Shown here: positions 35,249 through 43,648 of the stretch, piece by piece
Numbering within the stretch: position 1 is the first letter of the stretch
How the letters are laid out: each line of letters begins with the position of its first letter
Assembly (NCBI GenBank): GCA_032128395.1
Contig: JAQBGV010000009.1
Location: 1-51,068, forward strand
Direction: 5' to 3'
DNA: 51,068 nt
Source: JAQBGV01 sp032128395
Lineage (GTDB): Bacteria > Planctomycetota > UBA8108 > UBA1146
Notes under the pieces: model-generated
The model's input: only the letters and a program-made list of their open reading frames with translations
Database searches by the model: none
Told to the model about the DNA's origin: nothing
Made by a program: the position numbers and the translations under genes

Positions 35249-38122
35249 ATGCGCAGCGATCTTCTTCTCGGATTCGGAATCATGGCCTTCGCCTCGGTCG
35301 CTCTCCCGGCCATGGCCCAGGAACCCCATCCCGCCCCCACCCTCCCCGCGATCGCGGTCGCCGTCGACGGGTTGCAGGGGGACGTCCCGGCCGCTCGTAT
35401 CGACCGGGATGGATTCGGCCGCACTTACTGCTACGGAGCGCAACTCGGCGCGGGGGCCCTCGATCCCGATCTGGCGGTCGAGGCGTGGCTCGCTTCGTAC
35501 TCGGAAGCGATCGGGGTCGCGCGCGAGGATCTCGAACTGGTCACCTCGAACTTCCTCTCCGACGGTCGATCGACGGTGTTCGCCTATCGCACTTGGTCGG
35601 GGGAAGTCCCGATCGAAGGCGGATCCGTGCGCATCCTCGTCCGTCCGACCGACGGCGATGGACGAAACCACGTCGTCTACGCTGCCGCCCACACGGCACT
35701 CGTCCCCGATATTGGCTACCCCGTAGTCCAGGTCGCCGCCGCCGCCGCACTCGCAACGGCTCGCGGCGCTCTTCCTGCCCCGGAGCTCGCGTGGTCCGAG
35801 CCCGCGCTCGTGATCGAGCCGAGCGCGACCCGACGCGCGCCCTCTCGCCTGGTTTGGCACGTCGGCGCTCACCGGGGGGACGCGGTCTCGCTCGAGTCTT
35901 GGACCGTCGTCATCGACCCGGTGGACGGAACGGTTCTCGCGACCCGCGACGAGCTTCTCGAAGTCGATGTCGAAGGCGAAGTGCGGGGTTGGGTGACTCC
36001 CGCGAACGAGCCGGACTCTGCGACGAATCCGCCGGCGGAGATTCCGCTCGTCGGAGCGCGCGTGCGTGTGGTCGGCGGATCGACGGCGTTCAGCGAGAGC
36101 GACGGCAGCTTCACGATTCCCCATGGCGGCACCGGGCCGGTCACGGTGGAGACCTCGCTCCTCGGCGAGTGGGCGTCGGTGTTCGACGTCGCGGGACCGG
36201 GGGAGATCGTCTCCGCGGGCGTGACCCCACCGGGGCCGGTGACCCTGACCTTCGACGCCGCGTTCGACCCACTCATCCAGGCTCAGATCAACGGTTTTCA
36301 CTTCGCGACGATGACGCACAACTTCATCCGCGAACGGACCACCGGCATCCCGTCGCTCGACGTGTCGATCCCGGTCAACGTGAACATCCTCGACACCTGT
36401 AACGCCTACTACGACCCGGGTGCGGAGACGATCAACTTCTTCCTCGCCGGGGGCGGGTGCGTCAACACCTCCTTCTCGAGCGTGGTCGCCCATGAGTACG
36501 GTCACTTCATCGTCGATATGCTCGGAGTTCCCCAGGGAGCGTTCGGCGAGGGGTTCGGCGACGTCGTCAGCATGCTGATGTTCGACGATCCGATCATCGG
36601 GTCCGGATTCGCGGGACCGGGCACCGTCGTGCGCGATCCCGTGGCGGCGAACGTCCAGTACCCGTGCAGCGGGAGTGTGCACTTCTGCGGCCAGTTGGTC
36701 GGAGGGGTGTGGTGGAACATCCGCGCGGAATTCGGCGCCCTCTCCGGCTCCGCCCCGGGCCTCGCCGACTCTCAATTGCTGTTCACCGACTGGGCCCAGA
36801 TCACGATCGGGGGGCAAGGGAGCTCGAGCGCGCATCCCCAGACCGCGATCGAGGTGCTCACGGTCGATGACCACGACGGCTTCCTCGACAACGGCACGCC
36901 GCACTATCCCGAGATTTGCGCCGCATTCGCGGGACACTCCATCGCTTGCCCGCCGCTCCCTCCGGTGCTGATCCTGTTCCCCGCCGGCCTACCGACCTCC
37001 CTCGCGCCGCAGACTCCGACCGACCTCGAGATCGAGATCACCGCAGGTTCCGCCAGTCCAGTCTCTTCGTCCGCGACCCTTCTCGTCCGCGGGGCCGGTC
37101 AACCGGGATTTATCTCGGTACCGCTCACTTCGCTCGGCGGGGACGACTACATCGTCACGATCCCACCCCAGGAGTGCGGAGGGACCACCGAGTTCTACGT
37201 AGAAGTCGATGACGACGCCGGATCCACGACGACAGCTCCGGGGAATGGCGCCGCAGGTCCCTTCACCGTCGATGTGTACGATGTCATCGAGAGCTGGTTC
37301 TCCGACGACCTAGAGACCGATCTCGGCTGGGTGGTGGGTGCGCCGACCGACACCGCGACCACCGGGATCTGGACCAGGGTCGCACCGATCGGGACCGCGG
37401 CGGCGCCCGGAAGCGACCACAGCGATCCCGGCTCGCAGTGCTTCGTCACGGGCCAGGGGCTCCCGGGGGGAGGAGCGGGCGCGAACGATGTCGACGGCGG
37501 CTTTACGACCCTGATGACCCCGTCCCTCGATCTGAGCGACCCCGGGGACTATCGGATCAGCTACTGGCGCTGGTTCTCGAACGACACTTCGGCGCAGCCA
37601 AACACCGAGGTGCTCACCATCGAGATCAGCGACGACGACGGCCAGAGTTGGACGGAGGTCGAGGTGGTCGGCCCCGCGGGACCCGGCACGAGCGGCGGTT
37701 GGATCCTGCACGAGTTCGATGTCGCGGCGATCATCGCTCCGAGCGCGACGATGCGGCTCCGGTTCATCGCCGGAGATCCCGATCCGGGATCGCTCGTCGA
37801 GGCGGGGATCGATGACTTCGAGGTGGTCCGTCGCCTCTGCGATCCCGAGCCACAGTTTCGGCGCGGCGACGTCAACGGGGACCAAACGATCAACATCACC
37901 GACCCGATCGTGCTCCTCGACGGTCTCTTCGCGGGGATGCCCCTCAACTGCCTGGACGCCGCCGATGTCACCGACGACGGGACGCTGAACATCGCCGACC
38001 CCGTGGTCCTCCTCGACCACCTGTTCGTTTCGGGGAATCCGCTCGCCGAGCCCTTCTTGGCGTGCGGGCCGGACCCGACTCCGGAGGCGCTCGATTGCGC
38101 GGTGGAGCCGCCCTGTCCGTAG
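35249..38122 (+). CDS. Exported zinc metalloprotease with C-terminal dockerin-like repeats
   Basis: A 957-residue secreted protein. Signal peptide 1-24 (ends LPAMA), an N-terminal propeptide-like (FTP/PepSY-type) region, then the zinc motif VVAHEYGHFIVD and a downstream GEGFGDVVSML supplying the third ligand Glu, as in thermolysin/fungalysin-type peptidases. Beta-rich domains follow, and near the end an immune-inhibitor-A-like segment (GGGAGANDVDGGFTTLMTPSLDLS). The C-terminus (about 870-940) has two EF-hand-like dockerin units (GDVNGDQTINITDPIVLLDG and ADVTDDGTLNIADPVVLLDH). Start ATG 35249 follows GGAAGGATCTCGG. The open frame upstream (35186) would lack a signal peptide at its start. Confidence 0.88.
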   Translation: MRSDLLLGFGIMAFASVALPAMAQEPHPAPTLPAIAVAVDGLQGDVPAARIDRDGFGRTYCYGAQLGAGALDPDLAVEAWLASYSEAIGVAREDLELVTSNFLSDGRSTVFAYRTWSGEVPIEGGSVRILVRPTDGDGRNHVVYAAAHTALVPDIGYPVVQVAAAAALATARGALPAPELAWSEPALVIEPSATRRAPSRLVWHVGAHRGDAVSLESWTVVIDPVDGTVLATRDELLEVDVEGEVRGWVTPANEPDSATNPPAEIPLVGARVRVVGGSTAFSESDGSFTIPHGGTGPVTVETSLLGEWASVFDVAGPGEIVSAGVTPPGPVTLTFDAAFDPLIQAQINGFHFATMTHNFIRERTTGIPSLDVSIPVNVNILDTCNAYYDPGAETINFFLAGGGCVNTSFSSVVAHEYGHFIVDMLGVPQGAFGEGFGDVVSMLMFDDPIIGSGFAGPGTVVRDPVAANVQYPCSGSVHFCGQLVGGVWWNIRAEFGALSGSAPGLADSQLLFTDWAQITIGGQGSSSAHPQTAIEVLTVDDHDGFLDNGTPHYPEICAAFAGHSIACPPLPPVLILFPAGLPTSLAPQTPTDLEIEITAGSASPVSSSATLLVRGAGQPGFISVPLTSLGGDDYIVTIPPQECGGTTEFYVEVDDDAGSTTTAPGNGAAGPFTVDVYDVIESWFSDDLETDLGWVVGAPTDTATTGIWTRVAPIGTAAAPGSDHSDPGSQCFVTGQGLPGGGAGANDVDGGFTTLMTPSLDLSDPGDYRISYWRWFSNDTSAQPNTEVLTIEISDDDGQSWTEVEVVGPAGPGTSGGWILHEFDVAAIIAPSATMRLRFIAGDPDPGSLVEAGIDDFEVVRRLCDPEPQFRRGDVNGDQTINITDPIVLLDGLFAGMPLNCLDAADVTDDGTLNIADPVVLLDHLFVSGNPLAEPFLACGPDPTPEALDCAVEPPCP

Positions 38123-38161
38123 GTGGAGGTTGGCACGGGTACTCTCCTGGCGTGCTTGTGC

Positions 38162-39421
38162 CTACGCATTCGCTACCGCGCGCCCCACTACGTATCCCCC
38201 CGACCACGCCCACTGGAAGTTGAACCCGCCGATCCTCCCGTCGCAGTCGAGGATCTCGCCGACCATGTGCAAGCCGGGGACGAGTCGGGACTCGAGCGTT
38301 CGCGGATCCACCTCGTCGAGGGGGACACCACCCGCGGTCACCTCCGCCAGGTTCCAACCCCTCGGGCCGGTCACCGGGAGTTCCAACTCGGTCAGTCGGG
38401 CGAGGAGCGCTCCCCGCTCGGCGCGAGTGACTTGGGGGAGGGTGCGTTCGGGATCGACCCCGGCGAGCGTTGCGATGACCCGGCCGACGCGCCGAGGGAG
38501 AAAGTCACCGAGCCAGTTCCCAGCGGTGCGGCGGGGGGCGCGACGCACTTCGGAGAGGAACGCCGCCGCGAGCTCTTCGCGGGAGCGGTCGGGGACGAGG
38601 TGTGCGAAGAGGCGCGGTGACTCCCCGCACTCGTGCGGGTGAACCCAGCTGCCGCTCGTGTCCATCGCCACCGGGCCACTGATCCCGAAGTGTGTCCAGA
38701 GGAGATCCCCCGAATGCTCGGCGACCTTCTTCTCGTTTCGGCGCACGGTGAGTCGCGCCGGGTGCGAGATCCCGGAGAGTTCTGCGTGAGGGAACCCATC
38801 GGCGAGGAGGAGGGGGACGAGGGCACGCCAGGTGGGAGTGACGGTGTGGCCGAGCGCCTTCGCGAGGGCATAGCCGCCACCATCGCTCCCCGACTTCGGC
38901 AGCGAGCGTCCCCCGGTCGCGAGCACCAATCGCTCGGCGATGATCCCTCCCGCGGGGGACTCGATGCTGAAACCGTCATCGCAGGCGGTGACCCCCTCGA
39001 CCCGGTGGCGGGAGCGCACTTCGACCCCGAGCTCGGCCGCGCGGTGCAGGAGGGCGTCGAGCACGGTGCGCGCGGAATCGGTGACCGGGAACAGTTTTCC
39101 GGTCTCCTCGCGTTTCAGCTCGACCCCCATCGACTGGAACCAGCGGACCGTCGCCTGCTCATCGAATGCGCGGAGGACCCGCGTCACCACGCGACGGTCC
39201 CCGTGATAGTCCGCGGGGGAGACATGATCGTGGGTGACGTTGCAGCGCCCCCCCCCGGAGATGAGGATCTTCGCGCCGATCCGCGCTGCCCCATCGAGCA
39301 GGACGATGCGCCGGGGGGGGAGGCCGAGAGAGGCGATCTCTTCGGCGGCGAAGATTCCACAGGCGAGTCCGGCCGCCCCCGCCCCGATCACCGCCAGGTC
39401 CACCCGCTCGACTCCACTCAT
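38162..39421 (-). CDS. BaiN/HI0933-family NAD(P)/FAD-dependent oxidoreductase
   Basis: A 419-residue flavoprotein with the FAD Rossmann motif DLAVIGAGAAGLACGIFAA near residue 8, then GAKILISGGGRCNVTH (the family signature), LATGGRSLPKSGSDGGGYALAKALGHT, and the C-terminal GLHMVGEILDCDGRIGGFNFQWAWSSG-like block (GGFNFQWAWSGGYVVG). Proteins of this family have a broad N-terminal similarity to flavoprotein reductases; physiological substrates are mostly unknown. ATG 39421 is followed by the canonical start, with GGGGGCGGG upstream. Confidence 0.92.
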   Translation of the reverse strand: MSGVERVDLAVIGAGAAGLACGIFAAEEIASLGLPPRRIVLLDGAARIGAKILISGGGRCNVTHDHVSPADYHGDRRVVTRVLRAFDEQATVRWFQSMGVELKREETGKLFPVTDSARTVLDALLHRAAELGVEVRSRHRVEGVTACDDGFSIESPAGGIIAERLVLATGGRSLPKSGSDGGGYALAKALGHTVTPTWRALVPLLLADGFPHAELSGISHPARLTVRRNEKKVAEHSGDLLWTHFGISGPVAMDTSGSWVHPHECGESPRLFAHLVPDRSREELAAAFLSEVRRAPRRTAGNWLGDFLPRRVGRVIATLAGVDPERTLPQVTRAERGALLARLTELELPVTGPRGWNLAEVTAGGVPLDEVDPRTLESRLVPGLHMVGEILDCDGRIGGFNFQWAWSGGYVVGRAVANA

Positions 39422-39578
39422 CCGCCACCCGCCCCCTCTCTCGGTGGATTGCACGATTGATGGCCCGACTTCGCCAGTCTCTTCATATTCGGTCCTCGGT
39501 GCGCCGATAGAGGGAGATCAGGCGCTCTCTCGCGCCTGGGGGTGGCTACGACCCCCCACGGAGAGGAGACCGGCTCCG

Positions 39579-40877
39579 ATGGGGTCAGACGCCGACGAAA
39601 CCGCGCCGAGCCGGCGCCTCCGCATCTTGCTCCTGGTCCCCGACACCCCGAACGATGGGGCGCCGATCTGGCGTCTGCGCGATCTCGTCACCGGTTTCGT
39701 CGCTCTCGGGCACGAAGTCGACTGCGCGGTGCTGCAGGAGCACGAGGAAGAACTCGCCGAGCTGGTCCGCCTCCACGTCCCTGGGCGCCGGATTCGAGTG
39801 TACAAACACCCGAGCCAGCGGAGCGGTGCGGTGCGTCTCTGGCACCGCATCGAGTCTGCGCTCCCCGGGGGGCGTCGCCAGCGGCGATGCCCGAGCGGAT
39901 TCGTGCGGTTCATCGCGCGAGAATTCCGAGCGCGCGACTACGACTTCGCGATCGCCCTCGACGCTCGCCTCGCGCATGCCGCGCGTCGACTCCCCTGTCG
40001 CATCGCGTGCGACCTCTCCCGTCTCCACACCCAGACCGAGGAGTTACTGGCGAAGCATGGGCTGTCGTACCCCTCTCCCTTCGCCACCCTCCGTGAGGAG
40101 ATCGAGACGCTCGGTCGCTTCGATGTCCTCTGGGTCCCCACGCGATTCCTTGCGAACTACCTGAAGCAACATCTGCGGGGGATCACCTTCGTCACGCGAA
40201 GTTTCGCGGTCGACCACGTGATCCCCGATGGCGATGTTCCCGTCCCCCTCCAAGGTGGGGGATGTCGGATTCTCTTCGCCGGCGATGGGTCACCGGAGGA
40301 TCGCCCCGGTCTGCATTGGTTCCTCGCCGAAGTCTGGCCGAAGGTGCTCGCCGCGCGACCCGGGGCGGAGCTCCATCTGCAGGGGTGGCTCGAGGAGGAG
40401 GTGCCGGATGGTTGCGACCTGACGGGGCTCCGAGTCGATGGGGAGCACCCCGAGCCGGAGCGCTGGCTCGAGCACCTCGAAGGATGTGATCTGGTGGTGT
40501 CCCCTCGTCGAGTGGGGGGGGCGTCCCTCGAACTCTTCCACGCCTTCGCTCTCGGACGTGCCGCGGTAGCGCACCCCGCGGCGGTCGGCCCCCTCTTGCC
40601 GGGGGCTGCGAGCCCGGCACGTCTCGCCCGAGAACCGCGCGCATTCGCGGCCGCGATCCTCGAACTCCTCTCCGATCCGGAAGCGCGCCGGGAGCTCGGC
40701 GAGAACGCTCGCACGTTCGTCCGCGGCGCCGCCCGCCTCGACGATGCCTTTGGCTCGCTCCTCGGCGCTCTCATCCCGGGGTGGTGCGCCGACGAGGCGG
40801 AGACCGCGACCGACACCCTGACCGACACCCTAACCGACACCCTAACCGACACCGTCGAGGACCGAGTGAAGGACTGA
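39579..40877 (+). CDS. Glycosyltransferase (GT-B, family 1/4 type) with TDTL-repeat tail
   Basis: A 432-residue GT-B fold glycosyltransferase. N-terminal Rossmann half begins ILLLVPDTPNDGAPIWRLRDLVTGF; the C-terminal half has CRILFAGDGSPEDRPGLHWFLAEVWPKV and the donor-site segment VGGASLELFHAFALGRAAVAH, which carries the family's glutamate before the second Rossmann helix. It probably adds a sugar to a cell-surface glycan; the specificity is unknown. The last 20 residues contain TDTL repeated (encoded by a 12 bp tandem repeat), probably a disposable tail. ATG 39579 follows GAGAGGAG. Confidence 0.83.
   Translation: MGSDADETAPSRRLRILLLVPDTPNDGAPIWRLRDLVTGFVALGHEVDCAVLQEHEEELAELVRLHVPGRRIRVYKHPSQRSGAVRLWHRIESALPGGRRQRRCPSGFVRFIAREFRARDYDFAIALDARLAHAARRLPCRIACDLSRLHTQTEELLAKHGLSYPSPFATLREEIETLGRFDVLWVPTRFLANYLKQHLRGITFVTRSFAVDHVIPDGDVPVPLQGGGCRILFAGDGSPEDRPGLHWFLAEVWPKVLAARPGAELHLQGWLEEEVPDGCDLTGLRVDGEHPEPERWLEHLEGCDLVVSPRRVGGASLELFHAFALGRAAVAHPAAVGPLLPGAASPARLAREPRAFAAAILELLSDPEARRELGENARTFVRGAARLDDAFGSLLGALIPGWCADEAETATDTLTDTLTDTLTDTVEDRVKD
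40809..40856 (+). repeat. 12 bp tandem repeat inside the glycosyltransferase 3' end
   Basis: Four units of accgacaccct(g/a) in a row (40809-40820, 40821-40832, 40833-40844, partial 40845-40856), in frame and encoding Thr-Asp-Thr-Leu. Being a multiple of three, copy-number change would not shift the frame. Confidence 0.9.
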
Positions 40878-40896
40878 ACTCGCTTCGCTCAGGGGG

Positions 40897-41448
40897 TTAC
40901 GGAGCCTTCTCCGCCAGCAGAGCGGTGATCACCTTGTCGAGTTCGGTGTTCGCCAGGTCCGCGAACCGCAGCTGGCCCGCGCGGTCGACGACGTAGTAGT
41001 CCGGGAACGTATCGACGTGGAACGTCTCGACGGTCTTCCCCTGGTGATCGATCGCGATCGCGTAGGGGATCTTCTGCTCCCGGACGTAGTCCTGACACCG
41101 GTCCATCCCGTCCTTCGTGTGGATCCCGAGGATGACCAGTCCGTCCTTCGCGTGTTTCTCGTGGAGTTCCTTGAGGTGCGGCACGGCACCCCTGCAGGGG
41201 CCTCACCAAGTTCCCCAGAAGTCGATGACCACGACCTTGCCGCGGAAGTCGGCCCAGGTGAGGGCCTTCCCGTCGGAGTTCTGCCAACCCTCCACCTGGA
41301 GAGCCGGAGGCGCCTTCCCCTCGAGGGAGTCCTTGGCCGCACTCTCTTTGGGCTTGTCGGCCTTCCGTTCCCGCAAGAAGTCGCCATCACCGGCGATCAC
41401 CGGGAGAGCGAGGAGAGCCGCGAGGAGGAGGGGGACTGTCTTGCGCAT
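40897..41448 (-). CDS. TlpA-like thioredoxin with in-frame TGA at active-site Cys: likely selenoprotein
   Basis: Read through the TGA at 41205-41203, this is one 183-residue exported thioredoxin-family protein. Signal peptide 1-20 (MRKTVPLLLAALLALPVIAG), a linker, then the TlpA/ResA-like domain from about 43: KAPPALQVEGW, GKVVVIDFWGTW, residue 82 TGA, then GPC and RGAVPHLKELH. The TGA stands exactly at the first Cys of the WCGPC motif, giving WUGPC. The domain continues normally with VILGIHTKD and TFPDYYVVDRAGQLR (the cis-Pro TFP loop). ATG 41448 has GGAG six bases upstream. A SECIS-like hairpin starts 10 nt after the TGA (separate entry). TGA is used as a stop in other genes here, so the alternatives are selenocysteine or a nonsense mutation. 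Same strand as HIT, 47 bp downstream of its stop. Confidence 0.8.
41173..41192 (-). promoter_or_regulatory. Candidate bacterial SECIS hairpin after the TGA codon
   Basis: On the mRNA strand, GGGGUGC (41192-41186) pairs with GCACCUC (41179-41173) as a 7 bp stem with one G-U pair, closing the loop CGUGCC (41185-41180). The loop begins 17 nt after the UGA and has G at its second position. These features fit the commonly used bacterial SECIS rule: a loop about 16-37 nt after the UGA with a G among its first two bases. A competing hairpin in GGCCCCTGCAGGGGTGCC cannot be excluded. Not tested by folding software. Confidence 0.5.
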
Positions 41449-41495
41449 GGGAGGCTCCAATCTCTCTCTATTCTCGCCTCGATCGACGAACCCCG

Positions 41496-41885
41496 CTACC
41501 CCGCTCGCGTGATCCGCTCGGCGATCGCCGAAATTTCCTCCTCTCTGAGTCCGCACGGCCCGGGGAACGGGAACGCGCCGATCTCGTTCGTCGGGACCAG
41601 GTGGACGTGGACGTGGGGCACCTCCCACCCGATGACGGCGAGGACGACGCGCTCGCAGCCGAGGGCGCCTCGGATCTTCCCCTCGACGACCCGCACTGCT
41701 TCCCAGAGCGCGGTCTGCTCCGCTGCGCTCATGTCGAAGAGGTACGAGACCTGCTGCTTCGGGACCACCAGCGTGTGCCCAGGCTGTACCGGACGGATGT
41801 CGAGGAAGGCGAGGTGATCATCGTCCTCCCAAACCCGGTGACACGGAATCTCCCCGGCGACGATCTTGGAAAAGATGCTCGGCAT
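41496..41885 (-). CDS. HIT-family nucleotide hydrolase
   Basis: A 129-residue histidine-triad protein. It starts MPSIFSKIVAGEIPCHRVWEDD, the usual HIT opening, and has the triad HVHVHLVP near residue 96. HIT proteins cleave nucleoside phosphoramidates and related nucleotides through a covalent His intermediate. ATG 41885 is the family-consistent start although the frame is open to 41954. It lies 23 bp after the thioesterase stop on the same strand, probably one operon with that gene and the TlpA-like gene. Confidence 0.93.
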   Translation of the reverse strand: MPSIFSKIVAGEIPCHRVWEDDDHLAFLDIRPVQPGHTLVVPKQQVSYLFDMSAAEQTALWEAVRVVEGKIRGALGCERVVLAVIGWEVPHVHVHLVPTNEIGAFPFPGPCGLREEEISAIAERITRAG

Positions 41886-41908
41886 GTCGCTCCCGTCAGC
41901 TTCGCCAG

Positions 41909-42343
41909 TCAGCGCGTCCACCCCTCGAACTTCGTGATCACCTCTCGATAGCACTCCGGAACCTCGATCGGGCGAAAATCTTCTCCGATCGCGCAGTGCG
42001 TCGTGTGTCCCACCGCGACCACTCGATTCTCTTTTCGATGCCGGATCCGAAAGAAGAAGGTGAAACTCGAGGTGCGAATCTCAGAAGTGCAGACTTCGAT
42101 CGTCAAGAGGTCGTGCAGTCGCGCGGGGGAGCGAAAGTCGAGACTCGCCTGGACGACGACGTTCTCGAAGTCTCGGATCGGACGGTTTCCTTCGGTCAGG
42201 CCGAGATTCGCCAGGTAGTCGACGCGGCCGACCTCGAGGTACGTGAAGAAATTCCCGTGAAAAACGATGCCCATCGCATCGGTCTCGGGGAGTCGGACGC
42301 GCACTTCGGTCGAGAAGTGGTAGGTCGGCTCGTCGGGGGGCAT
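41909..42343 (-). CDS. 4HBT/YbgC-type acyl-CoA thioesterase
   Basis: A 144-residue hot-dog fold protein. The family motif is RVRLPETDAMGIVFHGNFFTYLEVGRVDYL (catalytic Asp in TDA-x-G-I-V), followed by TIEVCTSEIRTSSFTFFFRI and a C-terminal strand. Members hydrolyse acyl-CoA thioesters. The start ATG 42343 sits 114 bp from the divergent regulator gene. The acyl specificity is not readable from sequence. Confidence 0.88.
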   Translation of the reverse strand: MPPDEPTYHFSTEVRVRLPETDAMGIVFHGNFFTYLEVGRVDYLANLGLTEGNRPIRDFENVVVQASLDFRSPARLHDLLTIEVCTSEIRTSSFTFFFRIRHRKENRVVAVGHTTHCAIGEDFRPIEVPECYREVITKFEGWTR

Positions 42344-42457
42344 GCGGTTCCTTCCTCGGCTGTCGATTCTCTTATCTCCCCTCTGCGTGGTTCGGGAAAG
42401 GACTTCTGCCCTGGGAGCGTCCGTTGCATTACGATTCAGAGCGAGTGAGAGGGCACC

Positions 42458-43144
42458 ATGGCGATCACCGAATCAGCCGAGAACTACCTGAAGGCGATCC
42501 TCAAGCTCGGCGGCGAGCGCGAGGAGGTGGCCACCGGGGAGATCGCGCGACGACTCGGGGTCACCGCACCCTCCGTCTCGCGAATGCTCAAGCGGCTCGG
42601 CGAGAAGGGCTGGGTCGAACACACCGCGTACCAGGGGGTTCGTCTCACCGAGGAGGGGCGCCGGCATGCGACGCGCGTGATCCGCAGCCATCGCATCCTC
42701 GAGACCTACCTCGTGGTCGTGCTCGGGCTCCCGTGGGACCGGGTCGACGCTGAGGTCGAGCGGCTCGAGCACGTCGTGAGCGAGGAACTCATCAATCGGA
42801 TGGAGGAAGCGCTCGGCTACCCGGAGAGCGACCCCCACGGTTCGCCGATCCCCGACCGCGAGGGGAATTTTCCCCAGGACGACGGTTCCTGCCCGCTGAC
42901 GGAAGCGCCCTCCGGTGCAGAGGTGGAGGTGCGTCGCGTGCGCGACGCCCAGCCGGGGGCTCTCCAGTACCTCGCAGCCCACGGTGTCATCCCGGGGGCT
43001 CGCCTCCGCTTCCGTGGACTCGAACCGTTCGACGGCCCCGCGCTCCTCGAACCGATTTCGCCGGAGGGGGAGCCCCCCGCGTCCCCGATCGCGATCGGTC
43101 GCAGTCTCGCCGCCCGCGTGTTCGTGCAGCGGTCCGATGAGTGA
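42458..43144 (+). CDS. DtxR/MntR-family metal-dependent repressor
   Basis: A 228-residue regulator with the N-terminal winged helix (TGEIARRLGVTAPSVSRMLKRLGEKGWV), a dimerisation/metal domain (SHRILETYLVVVLGL, then AEVERLEHVVSEEL, PESDPHGSPIPD) and a C-terminal SH3/FeoA-like domain (about 155-228). At the position of DtxR Cys102 there is Glu (AEVERLEH), as in MntR, which hints at manganese selectivity, though the C-terminal SH3 domain is more DtxR-like. Metal uptake genes transcribed from the minus strand lie downstream (43649-48112), so it probably controls them. Confidence 0.9.
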   Translation: MAITESAENYLKAILKLGGEREEVATGEIARRLGVTAPSVSRMLKRLGEKGWVEHTAYQGVRLTEEGRRHATRVIRSHRILETYLVVVLGLPWDRVDAEVERLEHVVSEELINRMEEALGYPESDPHGSPIPDREGNFPQDDGSCPLTEAPSGAEVEVRRVRDAQPGALQYLAAHGVIPGARLRFRGLEPFDGPALLEPISPEGEPPASPIAIGRSLAARVFVQRSDE

Positions 43145-43176
43145 TCGCCGCACGGCAGCGGGTGAACTCCAGCGTC

Positions 43177-43193
43177 AATTTGGTTGCAAACTT
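43177..43193. promoter_or_regulatory. Candidate metalloregulator operator
   Basis: AATTTGGTTGCAAACTT is an imperfect 17 bp palindrome (arms AAnTTnG / CnAAnTT) in the 66 bp gap between the metal regulator and DoxX. TTGCAA (43184-43189) lies within it and AATAGA 16 bp later could form a weak promoter. Placement next to a DtxR-type gene is suggestive only. Confidence 0.3.
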
Positions 43194-43251
43194 CCGGCTC
43201 AGGACAATAGATGGCCCGCATGAAAACCCAACTCGAGCCCTTCTCTGACGC

Positions 43252-43632
43252 GTGTATTCACTCTTGCGGATCATGGCGGGCGCCATGTTCACGTTTCACG
43301 GGGTTCAGAAGCTCTTCGGAGTGCTCACCGATCACCAACCGCCGGTGGGCTCCCAACTGTGGATCGGCGGGCTTCTCGAATTGGTGTGCGGCGCGGCGAT
43401 CGCAGTGGGAGTGTCCACTCGCTTGGCCGCGTTCCTGGCGAGCGGGATGATGGCGGTCGCCTATTTCCAGTTCCACTGGAAGTTCCAGTTCGACGCCGCC
43501 TTCTTTCCGGCGGTGAATCAGGGTGAACTCGCCGTGCTGTACTGCTTCGTGTTCCTCTACATCGCTTGCAAGGGCAGTGGTCCCTTTAGTTTCGACGATT
43601 CCCGGCGGCGCCGTCCATCAGGCGGCGAATAG
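43252..43632 (+). CDS. DoxX-family membrane protein, probable 5' frameshift
   Basis: A 126-residue DoxX protein with four hydrophobic segments: LLRIMAGAMFTFHGVQKLFG (family motif G-x-Q-K-L-F-G), LWIGGLLELVCGAAIAVG, LAAFLASGMMAVAYFQFHW and LAVLYCFVFLYIACKG. GTG 43252 is the only start in this frame. However, the other frame from ATG 43211 (AGGA six bases upstream) encodes MARMKTQLEPFSDA, exactly the N-terminal lead expected before VYSLLRIMAG in DoxX proteins, and one added base near 43252 would join them (DAVYSLLR). So a one-base deletion, real or from sequencing, is likely. Function in the family is not settled. Confidence 0.78.
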   Translation: MYSLLRIMAGAMFTFHGVQKLFGVLTDHQPPVGSQLWIGGLLELVCGAAIAVGVSTRLAAFLASGMMAVAYFQFHWKFQFDAAFFPAVNQGELAVLYCFVFLYIACKGSGPFSFDDSRRRRPSGGE

Positions 43633-43648
43633 TCGCCCTGCACTCGCT

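Noticed and set aside
41496..41954. Longer N-terminal extension of the HIT protein
   Set aside because: The extension lacks family similarity; ATG 41885 gives the standard MPSIFSKI start.
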